Shown here: positions 13,885 through 25,531 of the stretch, one piece after another | How positions within the stretch are numbered: the stretch's first letter is position 1 | Layout: each line of letters opens with the position of its first letter | Assembly: GCF_000346465.2 (NCBI RefSeq) | Contig: NC_034009.1 | Location: 33,397,251 to 33,461,250 of the forward strand | DNA: 64,000 nucleotides | Source of the DNA: Prunus persica | Lineage: Eukaryota; Streptophyta; Magnoliopsida; Rosales; Rosaceae | Direction: 5' to 3' | Translations under genes and position numbers: made by a program | Notes under the pieces: generated by a model | Database searches by the model: none | Told to the model about the DNA's origin: nothing | The model's input: the letters and a program-made list of their open reading frames with translations, nothing else

Positions 13885-13892
13885 CAAAAGCT

Positions 13893-15430
13893 ACAACAAA
13901 ATTATGATGTTTACGGTGGATTGCAATACTTACTTCAAAAACACAAAGAAAACCAAAGAAAACATCACACCGCAACCATCCTAACGACAGCAAGACACAT
14001 CCAAGAACAAAAAAATTTACCAAGAACCTACAACAGAAAACACACAAATAAACAAACAAAAGACAAGATCCAGATAGATCTGGGCAAGATGACCCAAAAT
14101 CCAAACAAATCTGGGGAGAGAATAAGAGAGGGAAAGAAAAATAGGAAAGGAAAAAGGGAGATAAGGAGAGAAAGATAGAAGATGGGGAAGCTACCCACCC
14201 TCATAGGGGAGGGGCGCAGCTGCCGTGCAATTCACAATTTCACCTTCAAAGAGAGTTAAAATGCATTACCTTGGCTGAACTACCTTAATGACTAAGGTGG
14301 GTTGTAGTTTAGGGAGAATTTTGGGTATTAAAAAAATCAAATCAATATATTTGACTTTTTTTGAGGTTGAGAAATTCTAAGAATGCATTCATAATTCAGT
14401 CAAAAAAATCACTAGTCACAAATAACCAATACAAACTAGAGTTTAGAGTCAATACTTTCATTTTATAATATGTGCCTTTTGGTTTCATTAATATGTATTT
14501 GTTTTGTATTAAACCTTATTGGAAATTAGCATTTATCCATGCACTTGAGGTCCTAGGTTTGATTCCTTCCTTGAAAAATATCGCTTGTATAAAAAGAAAC
14601 AAAGCGTATTAAAAATAAGTTAATGAAATTATGAACTAGCGTGATTTATATAATTTAATATATAATTTTATTTCTAGAAATACTATAGAAAATGGAAGTA
14701 AAAAAAAATATATCATTAGATTTTAAGATAATAACTTTAGCTAACTTACCCGTTGCAATAACAACCACGAGTTTGATGTTTTTTATTTATAAAGTTATTC
14801 AAAACAATAAGTTATTTTTAATCATACCATACAACATTGTAATTAGAGAATTGGTCGTTTCTTGTGAACCAATGAGCACAGAATTGTGCGAACTACACCT
14901 GATATTAAATGACTTTGTGATGTCAAATTTGTATGGTTGTAGGACTGAAATTGCCATATTGGCATTGTTCTATAATAATTTCACAATTGAATTGTTAGTG
15001 GCTTTACCATTCATGAAACAAGTGTTTTTTTTGGCTTCGATTTCATATGTTATTGCTCTTGCAATTATAGTTTATCTTTTCATGTCTTATTGTCGCAGGA
15101 AAGTGTTCTGTTACAAATGATTCATTAGATGAGGTGTTCTGCAATGCAAAGAAAAGACTGTAACTTTGGTCTGTACAGTCTAAATGGGTCAATGGTTATT
15201 TGTGGAAATAGGATTTGAAAAGAATAGGAAATGGATGAAGTTATTTATTTTTAATTTTAAAATCAAATTATTATTAAATAAAATTATAAAAAATCGAAAG
15301 TCGAAAATTGTAATTTGCTTTGCTTTTTTGAAGGGCTGTGTTCAATTTAAACACGCTCCATTTTAGCGCTAAAGTGCAAAGCAGAAGATAGGCGCACAGC
15401 AGAGACGAAGCAAGCACCGGCGCATCGAAT
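13893..15430. other. Spacer and KIN-6 upstream region
   Basis: No supported gene. One 142-codon open frame at 14692-15120 encodes a hydrophobic protein with no recognised family (see findings). Just before the KIN-6 start lies a perfect 12-bp palindrome TTTAGCGCTAAA (15362-15373), one base off the E2F consensus. Confidence 0.35.
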
Positions 15431-18400
15431 ATGGAGATCAACAGTCCACCACCGTGTCCAAACACGGTGACGATCCGGCGTAACCCACACCGGAGGGCTA
15501 GGCCTCCTCCAACGCCAGCCACGGCAGCTCCGGAAATGCCTTCCGCGGATGTGGCCAAAGTACGGTATTTTCCAACCGAGGAGATTCTCTCCATGGACAT
15601 CGCTAAAGCAGACCCTGTGTCAGAGAACCTCAGAGTTTTTCTGAGGATTCGGCCACTTCTGCACGGTGGCGTTGGGGGAGATCGGAATTCAAAGCCGAGA
15701 TTCAAAAACGTTTGGCCCCAAAACCCCGCAAAGAGGAAATCGGCGATTGGACGAGCGTTGCAGAGCAAGAAGAACAAAGATGCGGAGGTCTGTGTTAGGG
15801 TCAATAATCCACAGTCTGTGACGCTATCACCACCGCTAGCGTTGCAAGAGAGTAACCGGATAAAGACGGAGGTTTATGACGGCTTTTCCCACGTCTTCTC
15901 CCCTGATTCCTCTCAGGTCTTCTTTATTCCCTTTATAGACTTCAATTCTCCTTTATGTTTTGTTTGGTTACAGAGAAAGTGCTGTAAAACTCAATTGGAA
16001 GTTCTATTTCATTTTCGGTTGTTTTTCTTCTTCTTTCTATTATCACAATTTATCTATTTTTTTTGTTTCTTTTTGTCGAATTTGTGTTTTTGTTGATAGG
16101 AGGAGGTGTATGAGAAGATGGTAAGGCCATTGGTGGATGATTTTCTGAGGGGCAAAAGTGGGATGCTTGCTGCATTGGGGCCTAGTGGCTCTGGAAAGAC
16201 TCATACGGTTTTTGGGTGCCCCAGGCAGCCCGGTATGGTGCCCCTTGCTCTTCAACACATTTTCAGGCAGACTCGAGGAAGTAATTCTGAGTCTATGAGG
16301 TATTAGGCAGTATCAAATCAATGAGAGATTCTAGTATGAATTATTACTCGATTTATTTTGTATGACATCTTCATTCTTTCACAGATCATTTTTCATATCA
16401 ATTTTTGAGATAAGCTCTGAAAGGGGGAAAGGAGAGAGATTATTTGATTTATCTCCTAATGGAGGTGATTTATGCATGCAGCAATTAACACTAAAAGGCC
16501 TACAAGAGGTTGAGTACTCTTTTGAGTTTTTTTATATTATGTGGTTGGATATTAAAAATAACTAGCACCTACTCTATTTTTGTACACAGATAGCCATTTC
16601 TGATGCTAGACAGGCAGAGTCCATAATTGCTCAGGCAATGCTAAAGCGTGCAACTGGTATGACAAATGCAAATAGCCAATCAAGGTGTGGCAGTGCTTCA
16701 GCTTATAAAATTCTTTACATTAACTGGAGTTTCCATGTTATTAATGACTTTAAGTATTCTATATTTTGGCTATTTTTCTACATGGTTTCTTACATTTGAT
16801 AATTAATTCTTTACAATCATACAAAGTATTATGGCAACTTTTTCTTTATATGCTTCTAGCCGGTCGCAGTGTATTATTAACATCCGTGGTGTTGCTGACA
16901 AGTCTAATGGAGAGGGTAATGATCAAGCAAGTGATGGTGTCCTTAGTATTGTTGACCTTGCTGGAGCTGAAAGAGAAAAAAGAACTGGGAATCAGGTTTC
17001 ACTCATGTGACTGAATTATTCTCACTGAACTAGCTGTTTGGTTGATGGTGAAATTTATAGGTTTTCTTTTTCTTTTTTTAATTTTCAGGGAGTAAGATTG
17101 CTTGAAAGTAATTTCATCAACAACACATCAATGGTCTTTGGCTTGTGCTTGAGAGTATGTAGCCTTAAGTTTGTTTTCTATACCTCATTCTTCATGTGCA
17201 CTTGATCATAACCAGTTTACCAGTTTGCTTGGATGATTATTGCCTTCTTATTTTTGATGACTTATAAGGCACTTATTGTTTTCCTAGCGCTCTCTATTTA
17301 TAATCTGTGTGTGTCTATAGTCGTTTTCCCTTTCATTTTTTGTGGTTTTAGTCTTTATTGGAGCATCAGAAGAACCCTAAGAAGCCTTTGCAGAAGCACT
17401 TCCAGAACTCTTTGGTAATATTTTCCTTTACTGATTTACTCTTGTCACTAGTCCTTTACTTGGCTATAGCTTATTTATACATATACACATAAGTACATAT
17501 CTGATATGGGCTACTGAGACACATTTCGCCATTGTGCATCTTAGTTGTCCATATCTGATCTAATGACCGAAACAAGTTTTTGTTAAGGACCTTATTTAAA
17601 GGCTTTGTTGGAGGCAACTATAAGTACATAGTTCTCTCTTAAGCATTTTGAATGGGATCTTGTTTGTAAGTTAGATCAGATATTCCAATTGGCACTGAAA
17701 TATTGCTATCTTTGGAGGTCTTTTGATAACTCGAGTCCAGTTGCTTAGGATCAAATGTTATGAATGTGACTTTTATCTTTGGACAGTTGACCAAGTACCT
17801 GCGAGAGTATTTGGAAGGCAAGAAGAGGATGGCATTGGTATGCTGTCTTATTTAACTGGCTAAATAAGTTTGTTCATAAATTTTTGATGAGTAAGAATAT
17901 TGAAAACAAGTGTTCATTTTTTTGTAGTTCTGCTGTGTTTCAAATTATCTCACATGCTTTAATTGTTAAATTTGCAGATATTAACAGTGAAATCAGGAGA
18001 AGAAGATTATCGTGATACATCTTACGTGCTAAGACAAGCCTCGCCTTATATGGAAATCAAGTAAATTCCCCCCCTCCCCAAACCCACAAGAAACTCATTA
18101 TTTATATTTTTTTGGGTATCAGCTGTTACTGTTTTTTGTATTATGTATTCAGGTACAATAATGTTGAAGAACCATCAAATATCTCATACAACAAAAGGCA
18201 TGTCCAAGCTTTGTCTAGAAGTGAGCGGCACAAGAGAATGAAAGTTACTGGATCCGATGCCTGCTTGGTATGCCTTTTTTGGTTAAATTATACTTTCACT
18301 TCTTAATATCATTTAATATTTACTTTGTGTCCCAATTTGATTGGTGGCTTTAGATGTTATTTTGACATTATGCTTCTTTGAAGGGTAAATGTAAAATCAT

Positions 18401-21400
18401 TTCACTTTCATTTTTTCCCTGCAACTATGGCTTTCTTGAAACTTTGCTTGACTGCATCATTGTAAATAGAACACTAGATGCCTCTTGATTGAAATGATAC
18501 CTTAAGGGGGTTAGAATTTATTTTTTGACTTGGTTTCTGGTCTGTATATGAATTTATGCGTGCACATGTTGAAGCTTAATTTTATGTTTTACATTGGGTT
18601 TTGAAAACAAATTATTTCAGCTTAGATTTGGTTTTGTAAATTGATTATTACATTTGGTTTTTTTGTTTATGAAATATTCTTTGCATCTATGCTTAAGCTT
18701 AATAGTTTGAATAAGAAATAACCACTATGACATCGATTATGGTTCCCAATTGTCTGTATTACAATTGAATGTATTTAAAGACAAGCCTAACCTGAATAAG
18801 ATGTTAATTTTTGGTACTAACATTGATTGCTTTTTTCCTGGTCATCTATCCTACTGGATTTCGTATTGTGTACATTTTATTGACTAAGCTGAAACTTACT
18901 TAGAGTAATTTTATAAAGTATTTTGGCCCAAGTATACATTTTTCCTTTTGGTTTGATTTCAGATTGATGAAGGAAAAAGCATTGAAGCTGAAAATGGACT
19001 TTGTGAGGAAGGTTCTCTCAAAAGCAGTGGTAAGTTATATGGGTTTTATTCTTTTCTTTTCTCATTCCAACTGCTTGGATCCCTTATCTAATTTTCTTAT
19101 TTTCTATTGAGAATATGTGACACGCATATATATTTTTTTAAGAGGAGCCAGGAATCTGCAAAGTGGACATGAGTGGTTGTGCACCTTCAAAATCAGGTTG
19201 TGCAGACTCTGGAGAAGGAGAGAGAAACCATCAGATAATGCAGAGTTTTGCTAAAGCTTTATGGAATGTTTTGAAGCAGTATAAAGAAAAACTCAAGGTA
19301 ATCCAGAGTCTAAAGATTTTCGGAAGTGATTTGTTTCTTTTGATACATATTTCTGCAATTAATTAACTAGCTCAATCTACTCATCAATTTTGGCCAAAAA
19401 AAATCTACTCATCAACTCTGGTTATACTTTATAAGCAGGTGGCAGATAACGAAATCCAGCATCTCAGAGAAAGCCTTGTGACAGAAAGTACAAGATATAT
19501 TGAGCTTAAAAAGGAGCTCAATGATATCAAGTCCTCCTGTGCATGTTCCCACAGAAAATCAGTTGAGGTCAGCGTAGTTGAATTGGATATGAATTTTCAC
19601 GAGAGAGTACCACTGCAAATCAATGTTGAAGAGGTTTGACATATTTTTTCTTGCTCAACTGTCAATTTCCTCTTAGAGTTTGTGTACTTTTAAAACTTCT
19701 GTTCTATTCAGACTGCCTACTTAAGGGAATACACTCCAACAAAGGATCAAAATTTTATCTCTCAGGTGCAGATATTAAGCCCACAACTCCTTTTTTCCCT
19801 TCCTGATACAATGTTTGGCCTTGGGCATTTTCCAACATTTATTTCATTGTGAAAACCATGTTAAGTTCATTGTTTACCTTTTTAAGATGAAATGTTGAAA
19901 ACCTGTGGACCTTCATTTCAAGCAAAATAAATTGCCTTTGGACTGAGTGGTATACCTTTCCTCATATATTAGGTGAAAGGTTTGGATGTTTGTGAGGTCG
20001 GTGCTTCATGTCTTGAACTTGAAAACCCAAATGAGCTGGATCATCAGGTACGAGTTATCAGGAAAGAAGATTTTGTTCTTAAAATCTACAGTAATTTATG
20101 TTTTAGATGAATTGGAATTTAACATAGCTGTTACCTGGTATATAAAGCAGACATGTGAGAGCCTTTCTGGCAGTGGAAATAGTGCTGAGGATTTGTGTGA
20201 GTCTAAATGTGTCAGAATGGAGGATAGTTATTCGAGTGCAAATGTAGCAGGTTAGATTTGAAGAGTTTAAGATTTTACCTTTGCATTTCATGTTGTAACT
20301 GTAGCTTGTTCTATGATTGGGATATAATCTGGACATTTGGGTACCTACAATTCTCAGATGCTGCTGGTCTTAGAGATACAGGAATATACATCATGTTGAA
20401 TTGATCAAATTGGAGATTGTTCTGGGGTTCTATTTGTCACTTTGGACTGGAAATGATTTAGTGGTTGGTTAGAAATTAAACACTATATGGCTTTTAGTTT
20501 TTTTTTTTTTTTTTTTTCTTTTCATGGGCATTTGAATTGAAGCCTTTGGGGCAGCTAGCCCTTGGCCCGCTTTATTTAAATATTCTGCACAAAAAGTCAT
20601 TATATTTTGAGTAGCTCCCTAGGCGATCGGGAATATCAAAATCCATTGGTTTTTTTGGGATGTAATGATGTACTTTCTGGCATTATCTGATTGTTAATAA
20701 TCACTGTCATTCGTACCTTTTACATTGAAATGTTCTTAAGGGTCTTGTTTAGTGATAGTTTGTGGACTTTGACGACAAAACACATGAATCTCTCACAATC
20801 TTGATTTTTGGTCAATGTGATACACTTTTACCTACTAGGTATTATTTTACATGATTTCTAGCTTTTCTTTACAAGTTTAGGGCTTCCAGGTTTTATGGTG
20901 AACTCTTCCCAGTCACTGCATAGAAAGGATAGCTGTTCATCTGTTGAGCTGGACCACATGCTCAGTGGGGAGGATGAGGTTAGAGTCCTTGAACTATTTC
21001 ATCTGTTGAGTTGAAATCGCACTTTTTCAAGCTTGTTCTTAGCAATGTGTTGTTGCTACTTCCAACCAATCGTCTTTTCCCGTTTTATAGAATATCATCT
21101 TGTGGTTTTTCAGAGTCCTTTCCAGCCATCAGTATATGGCTACAGTCTATTGATTCTTTTATCTCTTCTTTGCATATGACTCTTCTTCAATTAGTGTGAC
21201 AACTTGCATGTGGTTCTTTCTCCTATTAACTAGGAATCACCGGAAGATGTTGTATTGACCGGTCAGTGCAATGCTGTTGACCTGCTAGATGGTGAGTGTA
21301 GACTTGATACTTGTTCCCAAGCTTTGCAGTCGGGGGAATCGGAAAGGTTAGTAGAGTAGCATATCATTTTAGATTTGTGGTTGCCTGCTTGCCTGCTTGC

Positions 21401-22372
21401 CTGGTATCATATGCTGAAGATTGATTTCCTTGAGAGGCTTGCATATCAAGCGTCTATTTTCCCTGAATTCTTGCCTGTATTTGTTGTTCTAATCAGGAGA
21501 GTTTCGCCTGGTTCGTCTCCATCACAAAGGGATTGCAGGGCTTTCGATGTTGAAGATGAGATAGAAAAGCCACGGGTAAAGTTCTTAGCATTCGCTTTTT
21601 ACAAAAATATATATATCTTTTTATATAACTTGCACTTGGAAATTGATCTGAGTTCACTTGAATGCGGTGTGAGATTCCGAAACAACTTGCTAATTTATTC
21701 CGTTGTTGGAGAAAGCTCGAATGTAACAAATAGTTCTCTATCTCTCTCTCGATCATTTTTCCTGTTTCTTCTAGGAGTTATTGAATTTTACTACGACGTC
21801 GCCGCAAGAAGATCTTGTGTCAAGTAAGGGGTGCGAAATGATTGATATTCCTGACAGTGAACCAAGGGTTACAACAAGTGCTACAACAGCAGAGAAACCA
21901 AAAGGGTGCGAAGTGATTGATATTCCTGACAGTGAACCAAGGGTTACAAAAGCAGAGAAATCGAAAGAGTGCGAATTGATTGATATTCCTGACAGTGACC
22001 CGAGGGTTACAACAACTGCTACAAAAGCAGAAAAACCAAAAAGGTGCTTTCATCAACTGCCACGAATTTTTTCTGGTGTTATTTGCTAATGAAATGAATT
22101 ATTCTGAATCCTTTTTGTGTTGTGATGACCAGGAGACTTTTGCCTGCATCATCCTTATTACTAAGGCATTTCAGTACTTTGGACATTGAGGATGACGATG
22201 AGAAGCCAAAGGTAAAAGTCTCTCTCTCTCTCTCTGGGCTTAATTCTTTAAGATTGCTTTAAACAAATTTGCTTTGCAGGGTGGGAAGAAGAAATCAGGT
22301 GTGGAAGAAAGAAAAATAACGCAGGGTAGCATCTCTCTTTTGCGTTTGCTCAAGAGCGATCTTCGTATCTAG
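15431..22372 (+). CDS. KIN6: Kinesin-like protein KIN-6 (22 exons)
   Basis: Exons: 15431-15916, 16100-16299, 16385-16508, 16590-16684, 16860-16995, 17089-17154, 17352-17414, 17787-17837, 17978-18060, 18153-18267, 18963-19029, 19143-19297, 19439-19633, 19712-19765, 19973-20047, 20151-20250, 20881-20978, 21234-21346, 21497-21575, 21775-22043, 22133-22211, 22280-22372. Phases close to 931 residues. N-terminal motor: P-loop GPSGSGKT (189-196), switch I NSQSSRSQ (298-305), switch II DLAGAE (334-339), and ILTV followed by DTSYVLRQASPY. A short coiled coil near 550-580 follows, then a low-complexity tail. Known: microtubule ATPase motors; plant kinesin-6 is poorly characterised. Odd points: switch I ends in Q where most kinesins have H, the usual HxPYRxSKLT loop is degenerate (QKHFQNSLLT), and the tail carries three tandem repeats (803-873). 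Best match from memory is Arabidopsis At1g20060. Confidence 0.9.
20498..20518. repeat. Poly-T tract in KIN-6 intron 16
   Basis: A run of about twenty T within the 630-bp intron between 20250 and 20881. It could be the reversed tail of a retro-insertion, but no target duplication was found. Confidence 0.6.
21826..22038 (+). repeat. Three in-frame tandem repeats in KIN-6 exon 20
   Basis: Units at 21826-21900 (75 bp), 21901-21963 (63 bp) and 21964-22038 (75 bp). Each encodes K-x-C-E-x-I-D-I-P-D-S-(E/D)-P-R-V-T followed by a T/A/K-rich linker; the middle unit lacks four codons. The hydrophobic core (MIDI, VIDI, LIDI at residues 807-810, 832-835, 853-856) is followed by acidic and serine residues. 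Confidence 0.9.
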
Positions 22373-23719
22373 TATTAGTACTAGCAGTAGTAGTGCATAC
22401 ATACACATAATTATGTATAATATACGTAGCTCCACACTTGGCGTTGCCACCTGGGATGGGCCTTTTTTGGTGTTTTGGGCCAACACACACCCATCGTCAA
22501 ACTTATGTGAAGGTCCCGCGGGAAGAATGTACAAAACTTCTTATCACATAAACCTGTCAATGCCATTCCTACAAGTTGCAACTTACAACCCTTTTTTACC
22601 CGCTGATCCCATTGAAGGAGTCTTTTGATCGATGGGCCCACTTGTATGTTATGCGAGGTCAGCCTTTGAAAATCATTGATCAACTGAAATTGAAATGCTA
22701 ATCATGCCATAAATTTTCAAGGTTTATGACTAATGAATGGGAAGTTTGACTTTAAACTTTTTTAGTCCTGGTTAAGTTATTATTATACTTACTTTTCCGC
22801 TAAATCATCCATCCTTCTGAGGTATTGTCATGAATAAGCTGATAAAAATATCTGATGCCCATATTCGTAATCTTCTCAAGCCCATTTAGCTTTCCACAAA
22901 ATCATGTTACAAACTGAGTGGGCCAGTCACCAGTTGTCTCTCTATGTATGGGCTGCAGGGTTGGTCTGTCGTCCATCGACGTCATCCCCATTCCCCACTT
23001 CAATTTCGACCCATTTACGTCCCTCCTTCCTCTACCTAAAACAATATTTAAAATATTTAAAATACAAAAATAATGTATATAAAAACCCCTGCGTTGACTT
23101 GATTGTGTTATAGTCATGTTTTTTACATGTGTCAATTGGACTGCTAAAAAACCATGGTGTGCAAGTTTGAATGTGATGTGAGCTCATTTTTCTTCTTTAG
23201 GGTTCAGGCTCTCCCCAATGGTTTACAGCGTCTTTTCTGTGGGCGATATTTTAAATATGTTTGACCATCTCCTTATATATGTGATGCCATGATTTTTACC
23301 TGAGCATATACCATCACTCACAGGAAATCTATTATTAGATTCTCTCTTTAATTATTTACCCCTGGCAGGCGGACTACTCTAGCAACATGTTTTTTTGCCA
23401 GCAAATGGCAAAGAGAGATAACAAATTTGGCACTTCAATCATATTCTTCCTAAAAAAAGATAATTTAGGGTTTTGCGATGGGCTCATGCAATCATAATCT
23501 TAACAATAGAATGAATTTGATTTTTCTCTTTTATTTTTATTTTTATTTTTATTGCAATGTGGATAAGTTAAAAGTATGAATATTTTCAGATTAACTTCAA
23601 TTAAAGAACAAAATATTTGTTCAATCTATGTAAACATCATTATTTGGTTTGTACCAAGAGTTGTTAAATTTTGTTTTATTATTTGTTGCTGCTTTTTTAG
23701 GCCTAAAATAATACATTGA
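22373..23719. other. KIN-6 3' region and spacer
   Basis: The KIN-6 3' UTR followed by AT-rich DNA. No supported gene, RNA or transposon end was seen. Confidence 0.4.
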
Positions 23720-24194
23720 GGGCTCGTTTGGTACGTCGGACTGTACTGATTAATTTTCGTCGGATAGTATTAATTTGTTCCGGAGAGTACTGACTATTTA
23801 TCCATAATATTATAAGGCGTTTGGTGCTGTTCCGGATAAATAGTCTGACTAAGTTATACTGTGTTTGGTGATGTTCCGGATAACATCAGATCAGACTATT
23901 TTTAAAATAAAAAAAATTTCTTTGATAATTTTAATGGAAATTGAGATTCAAATTACACGAATTTTTTTTGGTAAGATTCATATGACAAGATTTGTTTTTC
24001 AATTGTTTTTGCCAATATTTTTTTTCTTCATATAACCCATTATCATAATTGTAGTATCTCATAAAAATTCCAACATACTCGCATAAGTTAATAAAAAAAG
24101 TACCAAATAATGTATAATTCAAAGTGATCACATACTAAGGTGATAAGAGCAAAGTGGAAAGTTGTTCATAAACCAAACTACATCAAAGAGTGAA

Positions 24195-24617
24195 TCACAA
24201 CTCCCTCGCCCCAAGTAAGAGAAGAACAAATGCTTTTCTCATAGCACCATCCAATGTCAAGAACGTTCTCTCATCACTTGCTTTCTCCAAAATTAGCCGT
24301 AGTGCCTTAATTTGGTCATTAATAGACAAGTCCATCTTTGCCAATTCAGCAGCAATGTCAGGTCTTGGTTCTGAGCATTTTACCAAACTATTAGTTATAG
24401 TTTTCAATTGGTCAATAGACTCAGAAATCATCTCACCAAATGCTTTAGCCATTTCCTTTTGAATATCAGTATCTACATTTCGTTTACGGTGTCGACTGCT
24501 TGAGCTAGCTGAGTTTTGTTGATTTGATATTGGCAAAGAGGCAGAATGATCTGGTTCAACCTCAACTTCCTCATCATCATCATTTACATCAATGTTGGTT
24601 TTTATAAAGAAAGCCAC
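24195..24617 (-). pseudogene. C-terminal remnant of a Harbinger MYB/SANT-like protein
   Basis: An open frame of 140 codons, acidic at the start, then an RHRKRN basic patch and a helical C-terminal half (KEMAKAFGEMISESIDQLK, DERTFLTLDGAMRKAFVLLLLG). This arrangement resembles the C-terminus of MYB/SANT-like proteins that accompany PIF/Harbinger transposases. The DNA-binding N-terminal part is absent because the frame begins at a poly-T insertion junction near 24624. It lies inside an element with matching inverted repeats, which supports a transposon origin. The family call rests on pattern memory. Confidence 0.45.
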
Positions 24618-24623
24618 CTCTTA

Positions 24624-24905
24624 CTTTTTTTTTTTTTTTTTGGTGTGGGTTAAAATCTGATCTCATTAAAGAAACCCAGAAAAAATAGATTACAAAGCAA
24701 GTCACAAAATCCGGGTAGAGGCACCTAGACCTCAAAACCAAGGCTAGAACCAAGCTTCTCACCCAGACCAGTTCAAAACTAAACAAAAACAAAATACATA
24801 AGATAACATAAAACAAGGAATTCGGACAGCACCACCCATAACCAATCAACAATGTCCCAAACGCAAGACCAAACCCACTATAGAAGAAATCGTAACCAAA
24901 GGTAC
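24624..24905 (-). mobile_element. Probable retro-insertion with reversed poly-A tail
   Basis: Begins with a run of about eighteen T, which read from the minus strand is a poly-A tail. The following sequence interrupts the MYB/SANT-like remnant. The right border is not resolved and no target duplication was found. A LINE or SINE 3' end is most likely. Confidence 0.35.
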
Positions 24906-25531
24906 CAAAGGAAAATGGTGATGACTCAATTGCTGTTGCTGCTACTGTTGTGAAGTTTGTGTATTCATTTAAATGGTTTATTCGGTAATAGGATTGTGCA
25001 ATTCATTCATTAAGCCCATGTCCAATGTTTCTCATTTGTAAAATAGGTCCTTTTACGATTTAGCTTTCATTCGTGTAAGTAAGCATAACCTAATTTCAAA
25101 AACGAAAAATACATAACCTAATTCCACAAAAATTTAATATAAAAAATTGAAATATATAAAGAATAGAGAAGAAGCAAGAAGAAGCATATTGGAGAGAGTA
25201 TGAGAGAGAGAGAGAGAGAGTGAGAGATAGATACCTGGAGAAGAGTGAAGAAAATAACCTTTGGAGAAGATAGCAGAGAAAAACCCTAGGGAGAAGAAGA
25301 AGAAAAGAGCGTTTGATTTTTTTTCGTAGAACGCGTGCTTAGGCGTATAATTAAGCGTGTATTATCTAAACCGGACTGTGTGGATTGTATTAGTTAGTCA
25401 GGTAAGGAGAGTATTAAAAGCCCAACCCGTATAAAATAGTCGAGTAATTAAATAATACAAGTTGACACCAAACACCTGACATAGACTATTTACTCCAATC
25501 CAGAGTCTAATACGGTGTACCAAACGAGCCC

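Larger units (their letters stand above)
23720..25531. mobile_element. PIF/Harbinger-type element remnant
   Basis: A perfect 15-bp terminal inverted repeat, GGGCTCGTTTGGTAC, lies at 23720-23734 and reversed at 25517-25531. Both ends are flanked by TGA, a 3-bp duplication like the TWA sites of PIF/Harbinger. Repeated GTTCCGGATAA-type motifs follow the left end. Inside lie a minus-strand remnant of a MYB/SANT-type accessory protein and a poly-T-headed insertion. No transposase was seen. Confidence 0.7.
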
